A DNA stretch of 64,000 nucleotides from Desulfobulbus oligotrophicus (GCF_016446285.1 NZ_CP054140.1:2523501-2587500); one strand, 5' to 3'; counted from the stretch's first letter, positions 1 to 9,381 are shown. The notes: generated from the letters alone by a model not told the origin. Numbers and translations: made by a program.

Positions 1-1835
1 TCGGCCCGAACTTCACCATTATTGACCGTGGCGATGCGGAAGGCATCATCAACCTGCTCAAGTCTTCATTGGGCATGGGCGGTGCCGGTAAACGGTTTCC
101 ATCCAAACGGGTGGTGATGAATCTGATCTCCGGGGCTGTCAACAAGTCCTCCAGTATTGAACAGCTGGTCTATGAAGACCATCTCCACCTCACCGAATTT
201 CTGAACGATTTTTACACGATTGCCGATCACTACCGCCAGTTCAAACGTGATCACGGCCTATTGGACTACGATGATCTGCTGGTGTACTGGAAACAGCTGC
301 TGGTTGAATCGGAAAACGCCAGGGTGGAACTGTCCAGCCGGTTTCAGCACATTCTGGTTGACGAGTATCAGGATACAAACCTGCTGCAGGCCGAAATTGT
401 TCGCCTGCTCGCCTACTGTCATCAGAACGTCATGGTGGTCGGCGATGATGCCCAGTCTATCTACAGCTTCCGTGGAGCGGATTTTGCCAATATCATGCGC
501 TTTCCTGAGCAGTTTCCCGGCACCAGAATCGTGAAACTCGAAGAAAACTATCGCTCCACCGAACCGATCCTGCAGCTGACCAATGCCATCATTGCCAATG
601 CAGAAAAAAAATTCACCAAAACCCTGTTCACCGAAAAGGTCGGAGGAGTGCGACCGCAGCTGGCTGCAGCACCCAATGAGGCCGCAGAAGCCCGCTTTAT
701 TGTCCAGGAGATTCAGAAACACCACCAGAATGGCACCCCCCTGACCGACATCGCCGTCCTGTTCCGTTCCGGATTTCATTCGTTCAAGCTGGAAATCGAA
801 CTGGCGGCCCATGGTTTTGACTTTGAAAAACGTGGTGGTCTCCGACTGACGGAATCCGCCCACATTAAGGATGTGCTTTCCTTTTTACGGGTCATCATCA
901 ACCCCTGGGACAACCTCAGCTGGAACCGTATACTTCTCCAGCTGGAAAAGGTCGGCCCCAAGACCGTACAAAAGATTCTCAACAGTGTCCGGCAGGCGGA
1001 CAATCCCTTGACAGCCCTGACCGCCTATCGGCCCGCACCAACCTGGCGCCTGCAGTTCGAGAAACTGGTGGACATGCTCGGCCGCCTGCACCAGCCGGAT
1101 TTAACCCCATCGGATCAGTACGATCTGGTCATGGAGTACTATTCGCCGATCTTTGAAAAGATCTACTATGACGACTATCCCAAACGCCGCCGGGAACTTG
1201 AGCAGATCAAGGCTCTGATCAGCGGTTATGGTGATCTGCAGTCCTTTATCGATGACACCGCGCTTGATCCCCCTGAAGTTGGAGCAGATGCAGAAGGAAT
1301 CCGCTCGGAACAGAGATTGACCCTGTCCACCATCCATTCAGCCAAAGGACTGGAATGGGATACGGTCTTTGTCATGGGGTTGGCCGAAGGACGTTTTCCC
1401 CACCAGCATGCCACGCCCGGCGAGCAGTGGGAGGAAGAACGACGCCTGCTGTACGTTGCGACAACCCGTGCTAAAAAAGAGCTTTTTCTCACCTATCCCA
1501 AGGAGATGCTCGGATCAGACCGCCAGCTGCTGCGCGCATCGCTCACCCCCTTTCTGCGGGAAGTCAGCCCCGGACTGTACACAAATATCGATCAGGTCAG
1601 TGCACGTACACCGCTGCAGACCGGTCAGTACCAGCAAACAACGTCGCAGCTTCGGCATCCGAACGTTCAATCAGCCAGAATAACCTACCAGGAGGGGATG
1701 CGGGTCACCCATGCCTTCTTCGGCCATGGCCGGGTGGTCTCGATTCCAGGCCCCCGTCGCATTGAAATCCTCTTTGATCGCCACGGCAGTAAAATTCTTC
1801 ATCTTGACTACGCCAAACTTGAAATCCTTGACTGA
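1..1835 (+). CDS. uvrD: UvrD/PcrA-type superfamily 1 DNA helicase, 5' end outside window
   Basis: ATP-dependent 3'-5' DNA helicase of the UvrD/Rep/PcrA family, acting in repair and in removing obstacles from DNA. The frame is open from base 3, so the gene begins upstream of the window; the ATG at 69 is internal. Helicase motifs visible in order: DEYQDTN (motif II) near 358, GDDAQSIYSFRG (III) near 439, NYRST (IV) near 546, TIHSAKGLEWD (V) near 1328 and VATTRAKK (VI) near 1457. The Walker A motif must lie upstream. The last ~45 residues (GMRVTHAFFGHGRVVS onward) resemble the Tudor-like C-terminal domain of PcrA, known to contact RNA polymerase. folC follows after a short gap. Family assignment is firm; the choice between UvrD and PcrA naming is not. 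Confidence 0.95.
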   Translation, partial: GPNFTIIDRGDAEGIINLLKSSLGMGGAGKRFPSKRVVMNLISGAVNKSSSIEQLVYEDHLHLTEFLNDFYTIADHYRQFKRDHGLLDYDDLLVYWKQLLVESENARVELSSRFQHILVDEYQDTNLLQAEIVRLLAYCHQNVMVVGDDAQSIYSFRGADFANIMRFPEQFPGTRIVKLEENYRSTEPILQLTNAIIANAEKKFTKTLFTEKVGGVRPQLAAAPNEAAEARFIVQEIQKHHQNGTPLTDIAVLFRSGFHSFKLEIELAAHGFDFEKRGGLRLTESAHIKDVLSFLRVIINPWDNLSWNRILLQLEKVGPKTVQKILNSVRQADNPLTALTAYRPAPTWRLQFEKLVDMLGRLHQPDLTPSDQYDLVMEYYSPIFEKIYYDDYPKRRRELEQIKALISGYGDLQSFIDDTALDPPEVGADAEGIRSEQRLTLSTIHSAKGLEWDTVFVMGLAEGRFPHQHATPGEQWEEERRLLYVATTRAKKELFLTYPKEMLGSDRQLLRASLTPFLREVSPGLYTNIDQVSARTPLQTGQYQQTTSQLRHPNVQSARITYQEGMRVTHAFFGHGRVVSIPGPRRIEILFDRHGSKILHLDYAKLEILD

Positions 1836-1862
1836 CGAGCCTGCCCGTCATCTGTTTTGCCG

Positions 1863-3149
1863 ATGAACTATCAAGAAGCACTCCAATGGATGGATGAGCG
1901 CCAACAGTTCACCATCAAACTGGGTCTGGCAACAACCCGGACCCTGTTGGCTCAATTCGGCAATCCGCACAAGCAGCTGCGCATCATTCATATTGCCGGG
2001 ACCAACGGCAAAGGATCGGTCGGCGCAACGCTTCTGGCCATCCTGTCAGCCGCCGGCTATCGTACCGGGTTTTATTCCTCACCACATCTCAGTGATTTTC
2101 GTGAACGGTTCCGGCTCAACACCACCTTTATCACGCAGGAGCGTTGTGCCGACCTGATAACAACGCTGGCCACAGGTCTTCCCGAAGGAATGCAGCCCAC
2201 CTACTTTGAATGTGCCACCCTTCTGGCCCTGCTCTGGTTTGCCGACCAGCAGACTGATGCGGTCATCCTGGAGACCGGTATGGGCGGACGTCTCGACGCC
2301 ACCAATGCCGTTACCCCCCTACTTTCCATCATCACTGATATCAGTCTGGACCACGAACAGTATCTCGGCTCCACCATCACAGCCATTGCCAATGAAAAGG
2401 CCGGCATTATAAAATCCGAAGTACCTGTTATCTTTTCCGGCAGACATCGCGATGCCCTGCCCGTGATCATGGCGCGATGCCGGCAGCAGAACAGCCCCCT
2501 GTACCTGTACGGACAACATTTCAGCGGTGCCCGTTCCGGTGAGCAGACATTGACCTACCAGGCGCTCACCGGCCGGACTCACCCACGCCTTCCCTTACCT
2601 CTCCAGGGCGACCATCAGATTGTCAACACAAGTCTGGCCCTGGCAGCACTTGAGCTCCTTGACCGGCACCTGCCTGTGACCCCGGATCAGTGGCACACCG
2701 GTCTGCAGCAGGTGCACTGGTCGGGACGCCTGGAACGGTTTTCAGTGGTTTTTTCTGAAAAAACGGTTGATATACTGCTTGACGGTGCGCACAATGAAGC
2801 CGGTGTCCTGGCACTGCTCCGGAGTGTGCAACAGATGCACTATCAGCGACTTTTTCTGCTGTGGGGAAACATGAGCGATAAAGTACTGGGCCCGGCCTAC
2901 CTGGAGCTTCTGGATACGGCAGAGATGGTTGTGCTGACCAGACCGGAATCACCGCGGTCTGCAGAACCGTTGGCCCTGTTTGCAGAGTTGCCGATAGCAG
3001 TACAGCAAAAGACAACCTGTATCAGTAGCGTGGAGCAGGCAATGATCCACCTGCTGGAACGTACAGCCCCGGGAGACCTTCTCTGTATTGCGGGCTCCCT
3101 GTACCTCGTTGGCCATGTTCGGCAGCAGCTGCTGGGAGACCCGGTCTGA
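1863..3149 (+). CDS. folC: Folylpolyglutamate synthase / dihydrofolate synthase
   Basis: Mur-ligase-family enzyme that adds glutamate to dihydropteroate or tetrahydrofolate in the cytoplasm using ATP. The P-loop GTNGKGS lies at residues 46-52, followed by the family motifs SSPHLSDFRERF and LETGMGGRLDATN. The length of 428 residues is normal for FolC. The longest frame opens at a TTG (1857), but the ATG two codons on (MNYQEAL) is preferred; no strong ribosome-binding site supports either. The stop codon overlaps the start of the HNH gene (TGATG), so the two are probably translationally coupled. Whether it has dihydrofolate synthase activity as well as polyglutamylation cannot be told from sequence. 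Confidence 0.94.
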   Translation: MNYQEALQWMDERQQFTIKLGLATTRTLLAQFGNPHKQLRIIHIAGTNGKGSVGATLLAILSAAGYRTGFYSSPHLSDFRERFRLNTTFITQERCADLITTLATGLPEGMQPTYFECATLLALLWFADQQTDAVILETGMGGRLDATNAVTPLLSIITDISLDHEQYLGSTITAIANEKAGIIKSEVPVIFSGRHRDALPVIMARCRQQNSPLYLYGQHFSGARSGEQTLTYQALTGRTHPRLPLPLQGDHQIVNTSLALAALELLDRHLPVTPDQWHTGLQQVHWSGRLERFSVVFSEKTVDILLDGAHNEAGVLALLRSVQQMHYQRLFLLWGNMSDKVLGPAYLELLDTAEMVVLTRPESPRSAEPLALFAELPIAVQQKTTCISSVEQAMIHLLERTAPGDLLCIAGSLYLVGHVRQQLLGDPV

Positions 3150-3463
3150 TGAGCGCGGATTTTTATTCCCTTGGTACAGTTGACGAGGCTGTTATCCGTG
3201 CCGAACGGCACAAGGCGCGTGCTCTGCGAAAGAGCCGGTGGTGGCAGCAGAAAACCGCCAGCGGTACCTGCTGGTACTGTCACCGCCGGGTGGGGTATCA
3301 CAACCTGACCATGGATCACGTTATCCCGCTGGCCCGCGGTGGCCGCAGCACCAGGGACAATCTGGTTCCCTGCTGCCGGGAATGCAACACGAAAAAAAAA
3401 TCCGCACTCCCCATTGAATGGGAAGAGTACATGCAATCACTGCAACAGCGTCATTCAGAATAA
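3149..3463 (+). CDS. Small HNH endonuclease
   Basis: A 104-residue stand-alone HNH nuclease. It has CWYC, then the catalytic MDHVIPLARGG segment with the metal-site His, then a DNL motif and CRECN, the two CxxC pairs forming the zinc knuckle of the classical HNH fold. There is no other domain, so the DNA target is unknown. It overlaps folC by one base, which suggests co-translation. Small HNH proteins of this type are widespread chromosomal genes and need not be part of a phage or restriction system. Nothing mobile flanks it on the 5' side; the IS5 element starts 180 bases downstream. Confidence 0.85.
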   Translation: MSADFYSLGTVDEAVIRAERHKARALRKSRWWQQKTASGTCWYCHRRVGYHNLTMDHVIPLARGGRSTRDNLVPCCRECNTKKKSALPIEWEEYMQSLQQRHSE

Positions 3464-3642
3464 CGGGCGCAGGTGTTTTTTCTCTCCCAAAAGTTTTTTC
3501 CTTTTTACAACCCTCCACCAACCATAAACAGCTGCGGCTATGCTGTCCGGCATAGTACAGGCCGATGGTGGAGATGTACAGTGCCGGATCCTCAATGCTG
3601 TTCACCCGTTTTGCCCGGTGCGTTTAAGAATAATCACTTTAG

Positions 3643-4974
3643 CAGGCTGTTGAAAAACAGGAAAATACGAGACAAGGGTTGTTTATTTGCCCTTCGATAG
3701 CTCTTTGACAGTGAGCCCTTGGCCGTTTGTTTGTCATGATGTGTTGCCGGTTTTCATCTTCCGAGGCGCTTCAAGCCGCTCTGATGAGGATTTCCCCTCT
3801 TATCCAGAGGTAACTACCCCCAGATTACGCATTCGGACCATGTTGTAGGCTGCCGCAGAGAGCGTGAACAGCCAGTCTATCTTTTCCACGCCTTTGTATC
3901 TGGCTTTGCGTAACCAGGCGACGGTCTTCATCCAGCCAAATATCTCTTCCACCCGTTTGCGTTTTTTCCGGCTCACAGCATAACCTGCATGACGGGTGGT
4001 CCGGCCATCGATGGCGGAGCCTTTGACTTTCTGCGCTACATGTGGAGTAACGGTCAGGATGCGCAGGTCATCGACGAACTCCTTGCAGTCATACCCTTTG
4101 TCCGCGCCGATGGTGACTCGATGTGTGCCCGGAATATCCGAAGCCATGGAAAGGGCGGCCTCGCGCTCCGCCGTCCCGGTTGCCTGGGTCAGGCGGGTAT
4201 CGACGACCAAACCGTTCCGATTTTCCATCAGCACATGCCCCATGAAGCAGAGCCTGGCCTCCTTGCCTTTTCCTTTTCTGAACAGCCGGGATTCTGGATC
4301 GGTGACCGATGCGTGCGTGTCATTGCGACGCTTTTTCCCGTGGAAATCCACTGCCGGATTGCGGTTGCCGCCGGTAGAGACCGGAGGCTCCTCATCTTTG
4401 GGCCGAAAGCTCTTCAGCGATGCCCACGTTTCGATCAGTGTGCCGTCAACGGTGAAATGGTCGTCAGACAAGAGTCCGGCTGCCTCGGCTTGGGAACAGA
4501 TGGATCGCAAGAACATCACCGCAAGATCACTGTGCAGAATGCGCTCCCTGTTTTTGGAATAGACGGAGTGATCCCAAATTGCTTCATCCATGGACAGGCC
4601 GACAAACCAGCGAAAAAGAAGATTGTAATCAAGCTGTTCCACCAACATCCGCTCGCTCCGGATCGAATAAAGGATTTGCAGCAGCAGGGAGCGAAGCAGT
4701 TGCTCGGGCGGAATCGATGGTCGTCCTGTTCGTGAGTAGAGTTCCCGAAACACGGGAGAGAGTTCCTTCAGCGCTTTATCAGCCATGATTCGGATAGGGC
4801 GCAGGGGATGCGTTTGGGGAACCCGGGATTCGGGGGAGAGATAGCTGAACAATTTCTGTTGCTGAATGTCAGGACCGCGCATATTTCCACCTGTTTGTCA
4901 GTTATTCCAAATGGTTGGATAATACACGGTATTGTTTTACATGTCCCGTTGTTTATGAGTTTTTCAACAGCCTG
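3643..4974 (-). mobile_element. IS5-family insertion sequence, complete, with 4-bp target duplication
   Basis: Both ends carry the same 16-bp inverted repeat CAGGCTGTTGAAAAAC (3643-3658, and inverted at 4959-4974). The element is flanked by direct repeats TTAG at 3639-3642 and 4975-4978. TTAG fits the YTAR target typical of IS5-family elements. The 1332-bp element holds one intact transposase gene on the minus strand. It sits between the HNH gene and a small hypothetical gene and does not visibly break a reading frame. Perfect ends and duplication suggest a recent, complete insertion. Confidence 0.93.
3800..4882 (-). CDS. IS5-family transposase
   Basis: A 360-residue DDE transposase. The N-terminal region (about 1-110) has the DUF772-like fold seen in IS5-family enzymes. 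The catalytic triad candidates are the Asp in FTVDGTLIETW, the Asp in GADKGYD and the Glu in RVEEIFGWMKT. The length and intact frame suggest an active enzyme. It occupies most of the IS at 3643-4974. The matching terminal repeats and YTAR-type duplication agree with the family call. Confidence 0.93.
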   Translation of the reverse strand: MRGPDIQQQKLFSYLSPESRVPQTHPLRPIRIMADKALKELSPVFRELYSRTGRPSIPPEQLLRSLLLQILYSIRSERMLVEQLDYNLLFRWFVGLSMDEAIWDHSVYSKNRERILHSDLAVMFLRSICSQAEAAGLLSDDHFTVDGTLIETWASLKSFRPKDEEPPVSTGGNRNPAVDFHGKKRRNDTHASVTDPESRLFRKGKGKEARLCFMGHVLMENRNGLVVDTRLTQATGTAEREAALSMASDIPGTHRVTIGADKGYDCKEFVDDLRILTVTPHVAQKVKGSAIDGRTTRHAGYAVSRKKRKRVEEIFGWMKTVAWLRKARYKGVEKIDWLFTLSAAAYNMVRMRNLGVVTSG

Positions 4975-5002
4975 TTAGATCATTGTTCTCTAAAACATCA
5001 TG

Positions 5003-5016
5003 ATGTAGTACTACAT
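5003..5016. promoter_or_regulatory. 14-bp perfect palindrome upstream of small hypothetical gene
   Basis: ATGTAGTACTACAT is a perfect 14-bp palindrome, 40 bases before the start codon at 5057 and preceded by a CATCATGATG repeat. The position would suit an operator. No protein is known to bind it and the IS insertion just upstream may have removed the original promoter. Confidence 0.3.
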
Positions 5017-5056
5017 GCAGCAGCGTTGACTTTTTCATTAAAAACGAAGAGGGCTT

Positions 5057-5338
5057 ATGTCTACAGAACACCAATCAGCAATAACCATTGAAAACGACAC
5101 CGTTATCGTACACCAGGAGACCGACAGGCTGGAAGCCTTCCGCCTTGAAGATACGGTTCGGGCGCCGGCTGTTATTGTTTTTGTCAATCAGAAGCGGGCG
5201 CAGCTGGTTCCGATCCCCCAGGGTGGACAGATACCGTCTAAAATCCGGTCTTTGAACATGGAAGGCGATATCCAGATCATCTCCTACCAGGAGATCCACA
5301 CCTTTCTCCACCACTCCGATCCGTCGGCTCATCCCTGA
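5057..5338 (+). CDS. Small hypothetical protein
   Basis: A 93-residue cytoplasmic protein that I do not recognise. It has no signal peptide, membrane segment or metal motif. The N-terminal two thirds looks like alternating beta strands (VIVFVNQKR, LVPIPQGG). The start is supported by GAAGAGGG 8 bases upstream. It lies directly downstream of the IS5 element, so its native promoter may have been altered. Normal codon use and a good ribosome-binding site favour a real gene. Confidence 0.6.
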   Translation: MSTEHQSAITIENDTVIVHQETDRLEAFRLEDTVRAPAVIVFVNQKRAQLVPIPQGGQIPSKIRSLNMEGDIQIISYQEIHTFLHHSDPSAHP

Positions 5339-5496
5339 CACTGTTTCCGGAACAGATTGCCTGGATAGTGGACGGCCACGTCAATCCCGAACCCGTCTGA
5401 TGACCGGACTGCCGTTGTCTTTATTGACTATCTCCAGGCAGTTTGTCATAACAGCATGGTTCGATACTCAATTTTTGCAAACAAACGGAGGAGCCC

Positions 5497-6657
5497 ATGA
5501 AAAAAGAAAAGTCCAGATTCGTAACATTGTGCACCATCTGCCTCCCGATCCTTGTGCTGTCCATGTTCACAGCAACCGCCCGGGCAGCTGCTGTTAAAAT
5601 CGGTGCCATCCTTGCCGAAACCGGACCTGCCGCCTTTCTTGGCGGACCAGAGGTTCGCTCCCTGCGCATGCTGGTTGATGAAATAAATGCCAAAGGTGGC
5701 ATTCAGGGGAAAACCATCGAGTTGATCGTCAAAGATTCGGCCAGCAGCCCGGAAAAAGCCGTGTCCTTTACCAGGCAGCTGATTGAAGAGGAAAAGGTTT
5801 TTGCCATTATCGGACCTTCCACCAGCGGTGAGAGTCTGGCCATCAAGAAAATTGCGGAAAATGGCAAAACCATTCTGATCTCCTGTTCTGCAGCTGATCT
5901 CATCGTCAATCCGGTTACCCCGCATGTGTTCAAGACCGCACCGAGCGACAGCTATGCCGCCCAGCAGGTCTTCAAAACCATGCAAGAAAGAGGGATCAGG
6001 AAGATTGTTGTTCTTGCGGCCAACGATGGGTTTGGTAAGGCCGGTAAAGAACAGTTGACCAGACACGCCCCGGAGTTCGGCATCACCATTGCCGCTGAGG
6101 AGGTGTACGACAAAAACGCCACTGATCTGTCTGCCATTGTGGCCAAATTAAAGGCCATTAAGGATGTGCAGGCAGTGATCAACTGGTCGATCGTTCCCGC
6201 TCAGTCGATCCTTGCCAAGAATGTCCGTCAGGCCGGCTGGGATGTGCCAATCTACCAGAGTCACGGCTTTGCCAATATCAAGTACGCAGAAGCCGCAGGT
6301 GCAGCTGCAGAGGGAATTATTTTCCCGGCCAGTCGTATCCTGATAGCTGACTTCCTGCCCGATGGACCACAGAAAGAATTTCTGCTGAAGTACAAGAACT
6401 CCTATGAAACCAGGTTCAAGGAAAAAGTCTCCACCTTTGGCGGCCATACGTATGACGCTCTGACCATCCTGGTCAAGGCCATTGAGGCTGGAGGAGAGGA
6501 TCGTGAAAAGGTACGGGCTGCCATTGAAAACATTACCGGTCTGATCGGCACTGCCGGTACCTTCAACTTTTCAGCAACCGACCATGGTGGTCTGGGAATC
6601 GATGCCTATGCCATGCTGACGGTTAAAAACGGTATATTTGTTCCCCTGGAAGACTGA
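5497..6657 (+). CDS. Periplasmic branched-chain amino acid-type ABC substrate-binding protein
   Basis: A 386-residue periplasmic binding protein of the LivJ/LivK type (Peripla_BP_6). The N-terminal signal peptide has a hydrophobic stretch at residues 12-27 and a likely cleavage after TARA. Typical family features follow: GAILAETGPAAF near the start of the mature protein, IIGPSTSGES in the hinge region, and FGGHTYDAL near the C-terminus. GGAGGA precedes the ATG. No permease or ATPase genes flank it, and a strong terminator follows, so it is an orphan binding protein. The ligand could be an amino acid, an amide or an aromatic compound. Confidence 0.88.
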   Translation: MKKEKSRFVTLCTICLPILVLSMFTATARAAAVKIGAILAETGPAAFLGGPEVRSLRMLVDEINAKGGIQGKTIELIVKDSASSPEKAVSFTRQLIEEEKVFAIIGPSTSGESLAIKKIAENGKTILISCSAADLIVNPVTPHVFKTAPSDSYAAQQVFKTMQERGIRKIVVLAANDGFGKAGKEQLTRHAPEFGITIAAEEVYDKNATDLSAIVAKLKAIKDVQAVINWSIVPAQSILAKNVRQAGWDVPIYQSHGFANIKYAEAAGAAAEGIIFPASRILIADFLPDGPQKEFLLKYKNSYETRFKEKVSTFGGHTYDALTILVKAIEAGGEDREKVRAAIENITGLIGTAGTFNFSATDHGGLGIDAYAMLTVKNGIFVPLED

Positions 6658-6712
6658 CACGCCCAACAGCCACCTTCCCGCGTTCGGGAGGTGTGCAGCC
6701 TCACTTTAAAAC

Positions 6713-6753
6713 AAAAAAGCCTTCTGAACAGTGATTGTCCGGAAGGCTTTTTT
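6713..6753 (+). terminator. Rho-independent terminator after the binding-protein gene
   Basis: Inverted repeat AAAAAAGCCTTC / GAAGGCTTTTTT (arms 6713-6724 and 6742-6753, 17-base loop). A GC-containing stem followed by a T run, with A residues on the other side, so it could work in both directions. It is placed 55 bases after the stop codon. Confidence 0.85.
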
Positions 6754-7003
6754 GTTGCAGCGCCTGCACGCATGTGTCAAAGTTGTTTTGTATCTTTTCG
6801 GCAGGCAATGTCTTGGGCCATCCTCTGCTCCTGATCGCGCTGCACGACTGTCCCCAAACCGCACCAGCCACAAGCAGTTGTCTGCAGCCATTACCGCTTC
6901 GACGTTGTCTTTTTTATAAACATAGAAATCAGCTCACCCTGTCACATGATTTTGCCGGTACTTTCAAAGAGCCCCTTTTGTTAATAAAAATTCCTAATTG
7001 GTA

Positions 7004-7031
7004 TTGACATGCATTTGCAGATTCGTTAAAT
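7004..7031 (+). promoter_or_regulatory. Putative sigma-70-type promoter of the catalase gene
   Basis: TTGACA (7004-7009) and TTAAAT (7026-7031) with a 16-base spacer, about 70 bases before the catalase start. The region before it (6754-7003) holds no gene. The AT-rich sequence just upstream (6981-7003) could be a regulator site, but I see no clear PerR or OxyR consensus. Confidence 0.55.
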
Positions 7032-7102
7032 AGATGGGCATAGACACTGTCGGACGAAGTGTGTCCGGAAACGAGGAAAACAACAACGAATGGAGGGTTC
7101 CA

Positions 7103-8566
7103 ATGCAAGACAGTAAAAAGAAATTGACCACCAACGCAGGTGCCCCGGTTCCTGACAATCAAAACGTCATAACTGCTGGTCCACGTGGACCACAGCTGTT
7201 GCAGGATGTCTGGTTCCTGGAAAAACTGGCGCACTTCGACCGGGAAGTCATCCCGGAACGTCGTATGCACGCAAAAGGGTCAGGAGCCTATGGTACCTTC
7301 ACCGTCACCCATGACATCACCAAGTACACCCGTGCTAAAGTTTTCTCGGAAATCGGCAAAAAAACCGAACTGTTCACCCGCTTCTCCACTGTTGCCGGTG
7401 AACGCGGCGCTGCAGATGCCGAACGGGATATCCGGGGGTTTGCGGTTAAATTTTATACGGAAGAAGGCAACTGGGATATGGTCGGCAACAACACACCGGT
7501 CTTCTTTTTCCGCGACCCGCTCCAGTTCCCCGACCTGAACCATGCGGTGAAACGCGATCCCCGCACGAACCTGCGCAGCGCCAAAAACAACTGGGACTTC
7601 TGGTCTTCCCTGCCCGAGGCCCTGCATCAGGTGACCATTGTCATGAGTGACCGTGGTATCCCGGCAACCTATCGCCATATGCACGGATTCGGCAGCCACA
7701 CCTTCAGCTTTATCAATGCGGATAACGTACGCTACTGGTGTAAATTCCATTTTAAAAGCCAACAGGGGATCAAGAATCTTACCGATGCTGAATCGCAAGA
7801 AATCATTGGCAAGGATCGTGAAAGTCATCAAAGAGATCTGTACGATGCCATTGAGCGCGGTGATTTTCCACGCTGGACCATGTATGTGCAGGTGATGACC
7901 GAGGAACAGGCGGCTAAACTGCCGTATCATCCCTTTGATCTTACCAAGGTATGGCTCCACAGCGATGCTCCCCTGATAGAGGTGGGCGTTCTCGAACTTA
8001 ACCGCAATCCGGAGAACTACTTTGCCGAGGTTGAGCAGGCTGCATTCAACCCGGCCAACGTGGTTCCGGGAATCAGCTTTTCACCGGACAAGATGCTTCA
8101 AGGTCGACTCTTCTCCTACGGTGATGCACAGCGTTACCGTCTGGGTGTCAACCACCACCTTATCCCTGTTAACATGGCACGCTGTCCCTTCCACAGCTAC
8201 CACAGGGACGGGCAGATGCGGGTAGACGGTAACCACGGTTCAACCATTGGTTATGAGCCGAACAGTTATGGTGAATGGCAGGAACAACCTGACTTCTCTG
8301 AACCGCCACTGGAGCTCTCCGGTGCAGCTGCCCGCTGGAATGCCCGTGAAGACGACGATGACTACTACACCCAACCGGGTAAACTGTTCCGTCTGATGAG
8401 CAAAGAGCAACAGCAGGTTTTGTTCGAAAACACAGCACGTGATATCTGGAATGCTCCCAAAGAGATCAAGATCCGTCACATCGGCAACTGTTACAAGGCT
8501 GATCCGGAATACGGCAAAGGAGTTGCTGCAGCGTTGGATATTCCCATGAGTGAGATTCCGGTCTGA
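7103..8566 (+). CDS. katA: Monofunctional heme catalase (small-subunit clade)
   Basis: Cytoplasmic heme catalase that disproportionates hydrogen peroxide to water and oxygen. The 487-residue length is that of small-subunit catalases. The distal His is in [12 protein letters not shown], the distal Asn in [12 protein letters not shown], and the proximal heme-ligand Tyr with its Arg in [14 protein letters not shown]. The longer frame from 7034 is not used: the ATG at 7103 has GGAGGG six bases upstream and matches normal catalase N-termini. A ferritin-like gene follows, suggesting joint handling of peroxide and iron. Present in an otherwise anaerobe-like gene set, it points to oxygen exposure. 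Confidence 0.97.
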   Translation: MQDSKKKLTTNAGAPVPDNQNVITAGPRGPQLLQDVWFLEKLAHFDREVIPERRMHAKGSGAYGTFTVTHDITKYTRAKVFSEIGKKTELFTRFSTVAGERGAADAERDIRGFAVKFYTEEGNWDMVGNNTPVFFFRDPLQFPDLNHAVKRDPRTNLRSAKNNWDFWSSLPEALHQVTIVMSDRGIPATYRHMHGFGSHTFSFINADNVRYWCKFHFKSQQGIKNLTDAESQEIIGKDRESHQRDLYDAIERGDFPRWTMYVQVMTEEQAAKLPYHPFDLTKVWLHSDAPLIEVGVLELNRNPENYFAEVEQAAFNPANVVPGISFSPDKMLQGRLFSYGDAQRYRLGVNHHLIPVNMARCPFHSYHRDGQMRVDGNHGSTIGYEPNSYGEWQEQPDFSEPPLELSGAAARWNAREDDDDYYTQPGKLFRLMSKEQQQVLFENTARDIWNAPKEIKIRHIGNCYKADPEYGKGVAAALDIPMSEIPV

Positions 8567-8595
8567 TAACCTGCTGAGCGTCAAACATCTTCAAC

Positions 8596-8630
8596 AGCGG
8601 GCGGGTTCGGAGTTGCTCCAACCGCCCGCT
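8596..8630 (+). terminator. GC-rich hairpin after catalase
   Basis: AGCGGGCGGGTT pairs with AACCGCCCGCT (one bulged G). It lies 30 bases after the catalase stop. There is no T run after the stem, so it may be a weak terminator or an mRNA-stabilising hairpin. Confidence 0.5.
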
Positions 8631-8718
8631 TACTGTTCCTGTGGACGGAACATCAGAAAAATGCTAAGAAAAAGAAATTCTTTCTACTCTTATCAACCCT
8701 AACCTACAGGTGAACAAA

Positions 8719-9225
8719 ATGATGCACGAGAGCAGTATCAAGCTTCTCAATAAGGCGGTTGGTGAAGAAATGACCGCTCTTCAGCAGTACATGTACTTTC
8801 ATTTTCATTGCGATGACCAGGGATACGATCTCCTGGCCGGCCTGTTCAAACGAACCGCCATTGACGAGATGATCCATGTGGAAGACCTGGCCGAACGTAT
8901 TCTCTTCCTCGGTGGTGATGTCGAACTTGCCGCCTCTGCTCCGGTTGTGCCGGTGCAGGATGTGAACGAGATGCTTAAAATGGCCCGGCAGATGGAACTG
9001 GACAGTGCCGCGCATTACAACCAGTGGGCCAACGAGTGCGGTGCCGCTGCTGACAGTGTGTCCAAAAAATTGTTTGAGGAGCTGGTCGTGGCTGAAGAGA
9101 ACCACTACGACGCCTTTGATATTGAAATGGACAACATGAAAAAATTCGGCACCAACTATCTCGTTCTCCAGTCCATCGAACGCAGTAAAAACCGTGCCCA
9201 GCTGTCTCCATCCACTGGTGAGTAG
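8719..9225 (+). CDS. Ferritin-like diiron protein (bacterioferritin family)
   Basis: A 168-residue four-helix ferritin-like protein, probably storing iron or oxidising Fe(II). The diiron ligand pattern is visible as Glu in VGEEMTALQQY, ExxH in IDEMIHVEDLAER and ExxH in VVAEENHYDAF. The ATG at 8719 is preferred to the GTG at 8710 because AGGTGA (8708-8713) is then a well-placed ribosome-binding site. It follows catalase and is closed by a clear terminator. Iron sequestration next to peroxide removal limits Fenton chemistry. I cannot tell whether it binds heme. Confidence 0.88.
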   Translation: MMHESSIKLLNKAVGEEMTALQQYMYFHFHCDDQGYDLLAGLFKRTAIDEMIHVEDLAERILFLGGDVELAASAPVVPVQDVNEMLKMARQMELDSAAHYNQWANECGAAADSVSKKLFEELVVAEENHYDAFDIEMDNMKKFGTNYLVLQSIERSKNRAQLSPSTGE

Positions 9226-9276
9226 CAGCAATACAACCAGACTGCAGCCTTTTTTTACAGGCTTTCCCTCTTATAC

Positions 9277-9313
9277 AACCCGTCATTCTCGCTCTGCAAA
9301 TGACGGGTTTTTT
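9277..9313 (+). terminator. Rho-independent terminator after ferritin-like gene
   Basis: An 11-bp perfect stem AACCCGTCATT / AATGACGGGTT (9277-9287, 9299-9309) with an 11-base loop and a run of T directly after it. Confidence 0.9.
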
Positions 9314-9381
9314 CATGATGCACCCCGCAACTGCGGCAACCGGGCAAAAAGACGTTGCGGATGCCGACTGTACTCAGGTTT

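Noticed and set aside
3989-4735. Long open frames opposite the IS5 transposase
   Set aside because: They are antisense shadows of an intact transposase gene with catalytic motifs; no ribosome-binding site or recognisable product.
3149-4974. HNH gene plus IS as a mobile or phage island
   Set aside because: The HNH gene is coupled to folC, and the IS is a simple insertion with its own duplication; no phage genes are present.
7034-7102. Upstream extension of catalase
   Set aside because: The internal ATG at 7103 has a strong ribosome-binding site and gives the normal N-terminus; the extension overlaps the promoter region.
8704-9231. Antisense frame opposite the ferritin-like gene
   Set aside because: Same length as the real gene on the other strand, with no recognisable features; the plus-strand gene has diiron ligands and a ribosome-binding site.
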